This document shows, one piece after another, positions 51,901 to 63,432 of a DNA stretch of 64,000 bases. Origin of the DNA: Ganoderma boninense (lineage: Eukaryota; Basidiomycota; Agaricomycetes; Polyporales; Polyporaceae); assembly GCA_002900995.3 (NCBI GenBank), contig CM035305.1, positions 3,828,467 to 3,892,466 of the forward strand, written 5' to 3'. A program made the position numbers and the translations under genes. The notes beneath the pieces are model-generated. The model searched no databases, was not told the DNA's origin, and saw nothing but the letters and a program-made list of their open reading frames with translations. Each line of letters opens with the position of its first letter. Position 1 is the stretch's first letter.

Positions 51901-52828
51901 CGCCCGGGCTTATCCGGCAATTAGCTTATGAGCGAGCGCAACCTTCGGGCATTGGACATGCGCCACACTCTGCCGAACATCAAGAACCTGCTGCTTACTT
52001 TGACCGACAACGAGCAGCGCTTCATCCCGTAAGCTCTTGATTCGGTTTACGGTACATTTGTCTTCCCAGCTTCTGATAATCGCGTCGCGCCCTGCCAACA
52101 GTGGTCATCGCGTCGTCTCGTCGTCGGTGTCAATCTCATCCCTGCGGTCGGACACATCCCTCCCGACGAAATCTTCGCTCACTATGAAGCCGACGTCCGG
52201 CCTAGGCACGGGCGCGGATGCTTGCGGTGAAGATCCTTCTGCTGACATGCATAGGCATGCCGCATCGGACTCCGGCGCCAACGCTCAGACCCAGACCCCG
52301 CCGGCGAGCGGGACGTCGACTCCGACGAAGATGACCCCGACCCCGCGCAAGTCGCGTGCCAGTGGGTTCCTCGACCTCGCGCCGCTCACCGGGTTCTTGA
52401 CGTTCCGCGGGCGGGGCTCCGCGAGCCAAAAGCCGTCGGTGCATCCCGTGGCGGAGGCGCCGGACGCTGAGGGCACACAGGCGTCGCTTGACGTCAACGG
52501 CGACGCGTCGCGAGGCGTGAGTGAGGCTGCTGACGTCGACACGGGCGCGGGCGACGCGGGTGATGACGAGGACGACCGGAGGACGATTCGCGGTGTGGGC
52601 ACCGGCACCGGCACCGGGGACGCGGGTGAAGAGGACGGGCTCGTGGAAGGGAAGGTCATGGCTGGAGCCGACGCGTGCGAGCGTGGGCGTGAGCAGCATG
52701 CGAATCATGATGCCAACGCCAACGCGAGGGCGCAAGTGCGCGTTGACACGACCTCGCGTGGTCGGGAGAAAGTCGTTGGCGGCGGCCCCGTGGCGCAGCA
52801 GCCCCCTCCTTTGGTGATGAGCTCATGA
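48978..52828 (+). CDS. Vps38/UVRAG-like subunit of the PI3-kinase complex II
   Basis: UVRAG/Vps38 recruits the Vps34-Vps15-Beclin complex for endosomal sorting and autophagosome maturation. The N-terminal block is RRIRHITSVQVRNLTPFP (about 49100); then come a long Ser-rich linker and a C2-like part (SPIHWPSTNPTFQLSRYEFA, about 50140). A coiled coil follows (LQSVILDTEQSLGEVVRQI; REVSEREAWVAELNEERS), then the conserved C-terminal domain: SFIYPIELVSPPDLLFSIL, GYAAQLVQLLAAYTGHRLVY, CVGSRSMIKDG and YRFEYGVFLLNKDIEML. The tail to 52828 is low complexity with Gly-Thr repeats (GTGTGTGDAG). The first exon is uncertain: an ATG at 48978 is near, but its splice phase does not fit cleanly. Confidence 0.82.
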
Positions 52829-54239
52829 GAACTTGGAGGGATTTTGATTCAGACTTTAGGCTACGGTTCCCGCCTGTCGATCGCCCTACCCGAGCGAAGG
52901 TGCGAGCGCGGCACACAGCTATGTCACTGTGTGTTATCGGTGCTGGAATACGCACGCCTTTTACGCGCGTTTCCGTGTCTGTGCTGCAGACATACTTTAT
53001 GTTGTGCTTTACATACGAGTAGTTACACATGTTCGCCGTTCAACGTAACGTTCCCCCACCACGCGTGCATCACGTCCCGCCGCTTGTTTGGTGGGGATTG
53101 TTCCTTATACGATACTAATCTCACAACCTGGGTTCAGGTTCAGCCCACGGTGGCTATTAAAATTGGATGATTCCGGCCGTTTGCGATGCATCCGCGGCGA
53201 CTCGGGTCCGATTCGATCACGTCCACTGCCAGTAGCTGGAGCTCATCTGGCTCAGGGCTCGCTCGGTTGCTTGAAAAGTGCTAACGGGTAACGTTGCGCG
53301 GAAGCAAACGCATAAAATTGTGGCGCCTGCCCATAAGCCAGCCCTGCGACTGGGTTGAATGGTGTTTCCGGGACTTGTATGTGGTTCCGTTCAACGTCAC
53401 CGCGTCCGCCATCGGGCATAGACGGGGCCCGGACGAGTAGAGAATTCTCTCTCTGCATGCGCAAATTCCGAATGTTGTGCGATTAGGCTTCCTAACTGAA
53501 CTGACGAGAGGCTCGGAGAGCGCTGCTTACGGCTGGTGTTGGCCGGTTGGTTGTCCCTATGGTAGCGGCGTTCGACGGAACATCTAGGGCGCAGCCCATC
53601 GTGGATCGTCCGAGATCAAGATGCGTTTGGGCACCAGGGACCGAGGAATAGGGACTTATATACCGCGTGCAGGAGGCGGACCGTGGCTCGGAGTTGGCTC
53701 GGAGAGGCTCGGACGCGCCGCCACACGCTGGCGGCGGCAGCAGGTGGTGGGGCGTGGCCGGGCCCCGGCCGGAAGGCTGGCTCGGGGAGGCAATATTCGA
53801 CGGTGTTTTGCATCTCGCATCTGGGGCTTCCCGCGCCCAGGGTCTGACTGAATCTTCACGCGGCTGCGTGGGCCTCACGTATCACACCGGATGTTCGCGA
53901 AGTGGGAAGGACTTCCACTAGTGGCCACGGAGGACCCGTGGGCCGCGCGCCAGGCCAACGAACGGTTTGGATGCAATGCTGAAAATTGCGTTGGGCGTCG
54001 CGAGTTTCACTGGCGAAAATAAGGAGGGTCTGCAAAAAGGTGGACGGTGCCCAGAGCAGACTCCAAGGGGATCTTGTGTGGGCGCATGAGAATGGCCGTT
54101 GGTCCCGGTCAGTAATAATCCGCTAGCAGATGTACACCATTGCCAACGCGGCAGCCGGGCATCCCAACGTGTGCACAAGCGGATTGCCATCTCTGTACGT
54201 GTCCTGCGAAGTGCTCGGCCGACAAAGCTCAATATTTAG
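52829..54239. other. Gene-poor region with a short GGCTCGGA repeat
   Basis: About 1.4 kb without a supported gene. Around 53683-53710 the word GGCTCGGA occurs three times in close succession within a very GC-rich stretch, 25 bases after ACTTATATA (53654), which looks like a TATA element. Whether a transcript starts here is unknown. Confidence 0.4.
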
Positions 54240-57200
54240 CAATCTCAGCTGAAGCTTTGCTCCTTATGAAAAGTGTGGAGCGAAGGCGATATCGCGTAGG
54301 TTGAGCCCGGGGAGAAGGGGTGCGAGGCGGAGAATGGCGGAGAAGCGAATATGTGTAAACGCAGCGGCGGCTAGACTGCAATCGGGAATATCCTTTTCGG
54401 GGACGCTGGCGCCTGTGGGGCGCGTGTGGACCCTTGCGGCGAGACGGAGATCTGGAGAAGATGAGGACAGGAAGGCTGCGAATAATGACGGCTGGAGAGA
54501 AGAAGACCGGTTATGAAAGGACGGGGGCAAGAGAGGGTTTTGGCGAGGCGGAAAGGCAAAGGAGACGGCAAACAGTGGAGACAGAGACAGAGTTGATAAG
54601 ACCGACTACGCTATGACAAATAGCTCAGGTGACTACGGTATTGTAGGTACCTCGCCGGCCCGGAATATGATAGGAAAATGATGCACAATTAGAGAAGGTG
54701 GGCGAGATGAGGGGGCAAGGTGATGGGGGAGGAATGCGGGGAGGGAAAGGATTGGTAGCACGCTTGTAAGACCCCAAATGCGAGCTGTCAGCCTGATGGA
54801 GGTGGAATGCCAAGAAGCAGCGATACGGGATAAGAGACGCGTAGTGCGTAAATGTGCCCCAGAAGAGGACTCTGGTATCCCTGGAATGGGTGGAATCATG
54901 CCAAGGAAATACCGAGTAGATGTTTGTGGCCATATGTCCGGATCGTCGACGAACAGGGAAGCTGCAGTGCGTTGGATGACCTCCTTGGGGAGTGGGGTTT
55001 CCGTCGCTTCAAGCAACGCGGACGTCTCACGTTGCACTGCTATCTTGTGTTCGTCGCGGACTTCGGCGAAATGGGGACATTGTACGAAAAGGTGGTGCGG
55101 GGTCTCCAACGTATCGCAACCAAAGTGGCAAAGTGGGGATGTGTCGTGGAAACGACGGAAGCGGGTGAAGGCAACATCAAGCTGGGAGGATCGCGAGTAG
55201 AGTTGAACAAGTGCTGAGTAAGCGGAGGAAGCTCGGATGTAAGGGTGCGAGGGCGGTGGATGTTGGTCGTAGAGTGAACGGAAGAGGACAGAGTTGGGAC
55301 GGGAGGAAGGGTCAGAAAGAAGGGAACGTACGTGTATATCCCGGACAGCAGCGGGGATTGAGGAGGGGAGTATGTATCCGTGGGACGGCGCATGAAGGAC
55401 AAACGGGGGAAGAGTGAAGGTAGGTAAAGGCAGGGCGAAAGGGGTGCGGCCTGGCGTATGTGCAGTGGATGCGAGGTGGTCAACGAGGCGGTTAGCTTGA
55501 GCCGGCGGGGAGGAGTCGGAGGTATGTGCAGGGGTGTAGGTGATGAGGGGCGCGTTGGGGGACCGTTTGCAGATGTTGAGTAGCCAGTAGTAAAGGGAAG
55601 GGCAGGGTTTGGGGAGGTGATGGTGAGGGGGAGGGCGAGGAGAGGGTTTGATAGAAGCGAACGGAGTTGAGGTGGTCTGTGTACAGGATCGGGCGGGAGG
55701 GAGGCTGTAGGGCCGGATAATGGAGGTGAAGGAGCGCTGCGAGGACGAGACCAAATACTTCGCCGTGTAGGCTGGAGGCGGACCGGTCAGTCGGCGCAAT
55801 TGCAAGGGTGAGTGTGGCGTGGGGTGAGGTAGCGGCGAAGGTGACGTGCGGGCGGGGATGATGGACGGCAGAGGCGTCGGATGCGAGAATGTCTTCGGGA
55901 AGGCGTTCGGGAGAGAGGGAGGATGATGAGGAGAGCCTTACTGCTGCGAGGATGGCCGTCTCGGCATAGTCTTGGCGGAGGGATGGAGGAAGCGCCAATG
56001 TCCATCGATCGTCCGACTCCGACAGACGGGCAGTGGGGGCCATGTGCGAGTCGAATAATCCCGCGGCAGCATTGGTAATGTCGGCGAGAGAGAGGGCTCG
56101 CAACCAGCGTTGCACTGCAGGCCAGTCATGCCGCGCAGAGAAGGTGGAGAGAGCGTGGGTGACGTGTGGATGGGGTTTGAGTGTGTAGGAGTGCGTCGTG
56201 GGGGAAACAATCCAAGATGCGAGGTGGGAGAGATGTGAGAGGTGAGCACGTTCAAGATTCGTGATTGTAAGAGAGGATGGGACTAAGGGGTGGTGGGGGA
56301 AAAGGTGGTGGAGGTGACGAAGAGAGACGTCGCCAGAGTAGAGATGGGACTGGTCGGAGGATCGGACTGAAAGTTGAAGGTGCTGAAGTGCGTTAAGTGC
56401 GATGACCCAGGCCGCGGGAAGGATTTGCATGGACCGCGCGAAATGCCGCGTGGTGGGTCGTTCAAGCGGAGATTCGCAATGATTGAGGAGGCAGGTCCAG
56501 TCGGCGAGTGTGATGCGAGCCATGGTGCGGAAGGTGGAGACATGGTGGTTGAGGTCTCGGATGAGTCCTGAGATGGCCGCAATGTCATTGAGCTGAGCAA
56601 TGGAGGGGAAGTCGAAGCCAAAATGAGTGACAGGAAGAAATAGGAGCGAAGAATTAAAGCGAAAGGGAAATCTGAAGTAATGGTGAACCGTAGCGGCCAG
56701 CAAGTGATCGAGGTCAGTCGCTTGGGCCCGAGTTACTGGTTGGTAAGAAAGGTAGGGCCGGATACGGGAAATGAGGCACTGTGATATGATACGACGGACA
56801 GCCGTGAACGGGAGTCGCGTGTGCATGACAGGGAAGGAGAAGTTGGTTATGATGGCCCGTATTTTCTGGTACTGCGTCTGGGGGTCATTGATCTGGACAC
56901 GCAGGAATTCACAATGAGAAGCAGTAACCGCGATTGAGTGATAGATGACACGGCCGGAGTCAGGATCATTGGGTTCAACAGAGGGCATAGGAAGGGTCAA
57001 AGGGACGGGCCCGGCATGTAGGACAGCAAGAAGCGACTTTTGCCAGTTTGTCTCCCATCCGTATGCGGCTTGGAAACGCTCAACATGCAGGCCTGCAGCC
57101 TGTGATGCCGGGAGGGAGGGTGCAATGATGACAGAGTCATCCATGGCTTCTACGAACTGGGTGCGGAGCATCAGCCTATCGTCAGGAGTGTGAGGCATGC

Positions 57201-58460
57201 CTCGTGAGCCGTGATGAGACTGGAAATTAACATGTTGGTCAGGAGTGAGGACATCTCGCAGCCAGTGGTTGGCGAGACTGGTGGTCAAGGTAGATTTCAT
57301 GGGGGAGAAGGGTCCCCCTTGTTGGATCACCCCCGAAACGGTGAAGGGTTCGGTGAGGCCGTGAACCGTCTTCACCTGATAAGGAACTGCATGCTGTGCA
57401 GAACGGTCTAGGTCGATGAGGGAAAGGGGAAGTCCGTAGGCACGGACCGCATCATAGAACCCTTCAGGCTCTAGACGGTCGAAACCTTTGCGTTGATCAC
57501 GGCGTAAGAGGTAGAGAGGGCGTTTCTGGCGATGCGCAAAAGCCTCAACCTGTGACAGGAAAGACGTGAGATCTCGGGCCTGGACACCCGGTTGAGTAGC
57601 GATCTGCGTGTCTGGGAGGATGTTGTGCATCGTCAGATAGCGGGACATGAGGTGGTTAAGCCATGCAAAGGGGATATTTTTTACAAGGTTGGAGCAAGTG
57701 ATTCCCCTGTAGTTGGCGAGGTCAGTGCGGGGTCCTCGTTTAAAGATAGTGGACATGATCGCAGGTTTTACGCAATCCGGAAAGTGAGAGCGGGTGATCT
57801 CGTAATTGACGAGGTCGAGCACGAGGTTGAGAGCGCTGTCACTGAGGGATTTGATGCACCATTTCTCCCATTGGTCGGGTCCGGGAGCCGGACGAGGGTT
57901 GCCCTTGCGGAGGAGGAACCGGAAGTCCGGGAGTGTAAGAGGTTGCGGCCAGGAGAAGGGGTGCTCCGCTGTTCGGTCTCTTATCTGCTGGACCGAGGGC
58001 GAGGAAACCCAGGGTTTTGCTGACGGTGCGCGAGGTGCGTGGCAGAAGAGATCTGTAAAATAGTGAACGGTTTGGCATTTGATGTCCTCCGGGCCTGTTG
58101 CAAAGGTGAGGGGGTCATGAGAGCGTTGCAAGGCGGCCGGAGGTCCATCTGTATCGTGGGCGTGAACGAAGAGTCGCTTGGTGGAGCCTCCTAATAGTGC
58201 GGCGTCGATGCGCGCCTTGGAGGAACAGGTGGCACGACGGTCGAGTTCGTCACGTTCAGCGCAGAACCGGAGACGCTGCAGGGATTTGCGGAGCGATATG
58301 AGATAGGACTGGAGGCTGATGGGGGTTTCAAGGGGCGTTAAGCAAGGGCTCGGCCGTTGGTAGTCGGAGGTTTAAAATCGGGGGTCAGTCCGGCGAGCGT
58401 TGCATTTAGAGTTGCTTGCTCTTCCCCAGTAAGGACGCTCCTGTACACCGCTAATAGTCC
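54240..58460 (-). mobile_element. 5'-truncated LINE (non-LTR retrotransposon)
   Basis: Minus-strand element with reverse transcriptase, RNase H and a Cys/His-containing C-terminus, but no endonuclease domain upstream of about 58455, as expected for 5' truncation during insertion. The left (3') limit is placed where the conserved-looking 3' region ends near 54240; no poly(A) tail or target duplication was identified, so both limits are approximate. Confidence 0.75.
54633..58454 (-). CDS. LINE ORF2: reverse transcriptase, RNase H, zinc-knuckle-like end
   Basis: The main open stretch (58372-55492) encodes the reverse transcriptase: GPDQWEKWCIKSLSDSA, NYRGITCSNL, LYLLRRDQRKGFDRLEPEGF (motif A region), GVIQQGGPFSPMKSTLTTSL (motif B) and FVEAMDDSVIIAPS, in which the catalytic YADD is MDD-type. 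RNase H follows: LASDASAVH, LHGEVFGLVLAALL and LYTDHLNSVRF (D, E, D). The frame then shifts by one base between about 55670 and 55595, and continues as YYWLLNICKRSPNAPL and HFGCDTLETPHHLFVQCPHF (a CCHC-like finger) to the stop at 54633. A second shift near 58340 joins an upstream piece, VLTGEEQATLNATLAGLTPD. As written it is not a complete working protein. Confidence 0.85.
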
Positions 58461-58802
58461 TTGTCACCTCCCTCCCCATCCTCTGCTGTCAAAATTCCCC
58501 CCAGCGTGCGTCCTCCACTCCCCTCTCCACCGCCAGCTCACACTCACCTCCCACCAGTACTCCCTATACATTGTACCAACATAGTCGTTATAGACGGGCT
58601 AAAAATCGGCTGGCAGGTCAGTCCCATCATCCCATTCCTCAACCACCTCCCCATTGTCTCTGACTCATGGCTCTGCTCGCCACGCATACCAGGATTACCC
58701 TTGTGCAATTAGGCTTATCTCACTCACTACTCTAACCGTTCTGCTCAATCTGTTCTCTGTCGACCAACTTGGAGCAAAAGTATTCCCTCTTCTTCATTCG
58801 CT
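58461..58802. other. Pyrimidine-rich upstream region of PUF4-type gene
   Basis: 342 bases, C/T-rich, between the LINE 5' end and the ATG at 58803. The LINE may have inserted into this promoter. Confidence 0.4.
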
Positions 58803-61800
58803 ATGAATACTACTTTGGACGCCTCTACTTCCCCCATCGAGTCTCGCCAAAACCCTGACGACAGGATTCAGAGCCCCCCTGCCTTCTTGGACCTCGCTGA
58901 CTCGGTGCGTTCTTTTCTTCCCCGCCATCCCCCACAGCAGCGGCCCACTCACATATGCCCGTCCCGCTGCCGCTTCTGCAGGCCGCGAGGCTCGGTGCTA
59001 ATGTTCCGGACGTCTCTGCTGTGGGTTCTTCACCGCGTGCCCAAGCTCTCTCACGTTCGCGTAAGCTGACCCAGTTGTCTCTCGGCAAACATCAGCGCAT
59101 GCTCAAGACGCATGGAACACGAGGCGTCAACGCGCCCTCCAGCGCAAGATGTTCGAGGATCAGATGCGCGCCCTCGAACAGCAGCAGGCCCGAGAACTGC
59201 TCAGCATCCCATCGAGGCAAACCCAGCATCTCGCCGTTTCGGCGCGCTACAACTCCTCCCCGCGTCAACGCCGTGTTGTAGCGACGACCATTCTCCGACC
59301 TACCCGTCCCAGCCTTGCTCGCTCGGTCAATGGATCCTGACGCGCTGTCGCAGGCCGTTGGCAAGGCGGACAAGCGTAAGTCGGTCACCTACGCCCCCTC
59401 CGTCAACCATTCCCCGGAGATGCGTCCAGCAACCAGTCTTTTCGCCCGACCCGGAGGTGCCAAGAGCATGCCTGCTAGCCGTCGCACGTCTGCGAGTGAG
59501 CACGACGAGGACCTTGCTTCGCCATTTGCAAGGTCTTTCCCTTGCAGGGGAAGCGCGCTGATCCGCGAACGCGAACGCGGTGTCACGCCATCTGGTATGA
59601 TTCCTCAGTCCATTCTCCGCTCGAACAGCGGGCGGTTCGCCAACGACTATGCGGGAGTGGGAGTATACAACGCGGGCATGATGCTCGACGAGCAGTTGGA
59701 TCAGGAGATGCATAGTACGTACGCGTTGTTTCATTCGAAATCAACCGCGTCTCACGCGCTTTAGATGCGATGCGTCATTTGCCTACTTCAGATGAGGATA
59801 AGTTCTCGAACGGCTTTCACGAACAAGGTCCGTTATTCCCCGCTCTCGCTCCAACGCGACTTGCATGCTGAGTCGACAACCCCTGCACTTCCCGGTTTCC
59901 CATCCGATTGCCCCGCCCAGCAGAAGTCCTCCGAATGGCCGCAGTTTAACGGTAGCGGACGTATCCCCGAGAGCTTGAGCCGCTCTGATCGCCAACGTGA
60001 CTAACCCCGCCATGAGCCTGTCTCCTGCGTTGGGTGACCTCTCGGGGCCCAAGGGCAACGGCGCGGTGTCAGGCACTACGACGCCTCTCTTGCAGCAGGT
60101 GTCTCAGGGTCTTGCACAAGGCCTTTTCGTCACGCCGTGGATCTCCGCTGAGTCTCGGTGACAATCGTTCGTCAATCCCCTCTGCCCGCTCTGTGCCCGC
60201 TACCCCGCTCCCTGCATGCCCAGCTTCTGCTGGGTCGCTTGCGAAAGGCCCCTGGTACGCCGCTCTCTGGCGACCCGCACAACATCAACGGCATCTTGAG
60301 CGCGCAGATCTCGCGCCAGCTCAGCGAGGAGAGTGAACTCAATCCCTCATTGTCGCGCATGCCGTCGGGCCAATTCGACGGGAGCCCTTTGAGCTTCAAC
60401 TCCATTCAGTCAGGGATCGACGAGGTGTGTGGGCGTTCGGTCGGCGCCCCGTTCCGGATCGCGAATGTCTGACATGTATAATGGTTTCCAGCAGTATGGG
60501 CGCGATGGCGTGTATGGGCTCTCCGGGCGGTATGCGACGGGGGGCGTTTCAACTCGTACGGGTTCGAGGCGGCGGCCGTGGCAGCGCTGCTGTCGGTCGC
60601 GGGCTCGACGGCGCTGTACCATCACAACGGGGCGAAGTACGGCTTCAATATGAATGGACGTCCCAACGGAGGAGCGGATGGGAAGATGAACGGTCTGCAT
60701 GGGCCTAAGCACAAGCGCGGTGACATCGATCGTGAGTGTACGTCCCTGACAACACCGCTGTGCGGGACTGCGGGTTGATGTGTTGAACCGAATGTGTGCA
60801 GTCAACAGGTTCGCGGAAACGCGTCTAGAGACCTCGTGGGGGAGATCCCGCAGCTGTGCAAGGACCAGCACACGGTTGCCGCTACCTCCCAGAAGAAAGC
60901 TCGAGGAGGGCCTTCCGGAAACATCGCGACATGATTTTCCGCGAGACGTTCGGTCATTTTGCGGATCTCAATGACGGGTGAGTTTAGTGCATCATCTTTG
61001 GCGAGCGGCGTTGTTTGGGTGCTAACGGAGTGTGCCTGTACCTCTTTAGATCCTTTCGGCAACTACCTCTGCCAGAAGCTACTGGAGTATCTACGGACGA
61101 GCAGCGGAACGTCATCTGCGAGTCCGTTTGCCCAGACCTCGTGAACATTTTCGCTCAATATGCATTGGCACGCGTGCGGTTCAGAAGATGATCGACTTCC
61201 TTTCACCGAGGCAGGCGAGTGTCACACCAGCAATATGATCTCACTATCTTCACGGTTAGCGTGAACTGACGGCGTGCCTCGTCTAGATTTCCACTCTATC
61301 ATCCTTGCTTTGAGCCCTGCACGTTGTGGTGCTCATTCAAGGGATCTCAACGGCACCACGTTATTCCAGAAGTGTCTCAACAAGCTTGCACCGGAGGAAA
61401 CCAGGTAAGAGCGTCAGCATCCTAATTTACGAAGGTCGTGTCTCCTGATTTTCATGCGTGGTCGCGCAGTTTTATCTACAATGCCGTTGCTGCGAACTGC
61501 GTTGAGGTCGCCACGCATCGCCATGGGTGCTGCGTGCTGTCAGCGCTGCATTGACCATGCTTCGGAGCACACCACAGTGTGTTCAGCTCCGTGAACGAGA
61601 TCACGTACACACGCGCTCACGCTTGTCCAGGACCCTTACGGCAACTATGTAAGTTTTCTTTGCGTGACGCCACGCACAAACTCCCGTACGTTCTGTTCTG
61701 ATACTGATGTGGGTAAACGCGGCCAGGAGGTGCAATACATTCTCGATTTGAAATGACAAACCGCTTCAGCGACGCGGTTATCCGCCAGTTCACGGGCAAC

Positions 61801-62642
61801 GTGTGCGCCCTTGTCCCGTGCAGAAGTTCAGCTCAAACGTCATCGAGAAGGTGCGAGGATACCTTTTGTGGGAGCTGTCCTCCCTGGGCTCATCAGATGG
61901 CTTTTCGTTTTTTGAAGTGCGTTCGGGTCGCCGAGCACTCCACGCGCAAGATGCTGATTGGAGAACTTTTGAACCGGACTCGCCTGGAGAAAACTGTTGC
62001 GAGATTCCTACGGCATATTGTGTGCAGTGTCCGTCCTTCCATCATGCCCCCTTGCGCTGACGTGCAGGGTAATGCTGACGTGGGTACTGTATTGCAGACT
62101 GCGCTCGATTACGCTGAGTCCGGGGCAGCGTGCCCTCCTCGTTGAGGGCATCCGACTCCGCCCATGTTCTCAAAGCGTTATCCGCACCGCACACGCTCGT
62201 ACGGTAAGCGGATCCGCAGAACAACTGCAGCGCGAGCAACACGATGTGTACGGCGGCGGCGGCGGAGGCTACCATCACAAACCCGCAAGCGCTTGCGAAC
62301 ATGGCTCTCGGCAACCAAGGGATGGGAATGGCCCCGGCCACAAACGCGGGCCGTCATATGTCCCACCTCCAGGCCGGTGCCTTGGCGGACGCGTACGCTG
62401 CGCAGAACAGTCTTTACGCGCTGCAGGGTGGTCCAGCCCTCCACGCAGCGCCGCTGCACGCTGGCCTCCAGACACACTCGATCGACAGCTACGTGATGCA
62501 GGGCTCGAACAACCACAGCCCTGGCCTTACCCCTCCCCAGTCGCACGCTGGAGCGTTCTCTGGAATGTCTTCCTACGGCAATGCGTTCCCGGTGGCCGTC
62601 GCGGATCCTTACCAACGCCAGTCGTTCCCGTATGGCATGTGA
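58803..62642 (+). CDS. Pumilio-family RNA-binding protein (Puf4-like), many frame breaks
   Basis: PUF proteins bind 3' UTR elements and repress or destabilise mRNAs. The start at 58803 reads MNTTLDASTSPIESRQNP; then LTQLSLGKHQRMLKTH, FEDQMRALEQQQARELLSIP and KADKRKSVTYAPSVNHSPEM. The Pumilio repeats are recognisable piece by piece: CKDQHGCRYLQKKLEEG, DPFGNYLCQKLLEY, HGTRAVQKMIDFL, DLNGNHVIQKCLNKL, ATHRHGCCVLQRCIDHA, DPYGNYVVQYILD, KFSSNVIEKCVRVAEHSTR and DSYGNYCVQTALDYAE. Their order and residues match yeast Puf4 best. Each piece is in a different frame because of single-base surpluses, mostly a doubled base. The last part, ALANMALGNQGMGMAPATN to SFPYGM at 62642, is in one clean frame. Confidence 0.85.
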
Positions 62643-63432
62643 GGCCGCCGTCCTGGATCCTAGGTCCTGGTCGGCCTCGAGAGTGCCGCAAGCGGTCGTC
62701 TCGCTGGTTCATCGAAAACAAGACCATATGCATATCTCGTCATTCGTTTGGCCTCGTACTGCTCTCCTAATCGCTCCCGCATGCCCTCCCGACGCATGCG
62801 GGATTATACCTATGCCAGCTCGTTATGGACCCTGTTTAGTATCCCCCCGGGCTCAGCGGCCCGCGTCCGCGGACCCTCATGCATCCGGGCTGCTCGCTCT
62901 CCTCGAATATATTACCAGCATTGCGCAATTGTATTTTGCCACATCCGCATCCAACAGGTGTTTCGTCACATACAACTCTCTCGCTCTTCTCGCTTTCCGC
63001 TCCTTGCACTATACAACCCCAACAAGAAGAAACCCGCCATTAAACATCTACTCGTCCTTTTATATCGCTTGCTGCTTGCCTTGCACTCTCTGCTGCTCCG
63101 CGTCCCCGCACCTACGTGACACTTGTACTGCGTACTCCTTCACACTTGTACAGCGTACCAGCCCTTGTTCGCTCCCTCATCCCCCCGCCCATTCCTAGGC
63201 CCCGTAATTTGTTTTTATAGTATATCGAGAGCATTAGTTGTTTGTCATCCTGTACTTATTCTGCAATCTACAAGTCGTTTGATTAGGTCCAGGAACTGGT
63301 TCTTCGGTGAGCTTGTTCGACCTTTAAACCGTCTGACACAGCCACGTGATCTGGCAAGAACGACCGCAGCACAGGAATTGCACTCGTTTCCGATCATTCA
63401 TCGGACGTCGACGCTGGGCTCTGCTACTCGAG
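62643..63432. other. Intergenic region between PUF4-type and chromodomain genes
   Basis: 790 bases. The first half is the likely PUF 3' untranslated region; 63010-63200 is C/T-rich and may be the leader or promoter of the next gene. No other feature is seen. Confidence 0.4.

Noticed and set aside
53492..53878. 128-residue minus-strand open frame
   Set aside because: Low-complexity, no conserved pattern and no neighbouring exons; GC-rich sequence stays open by chance.
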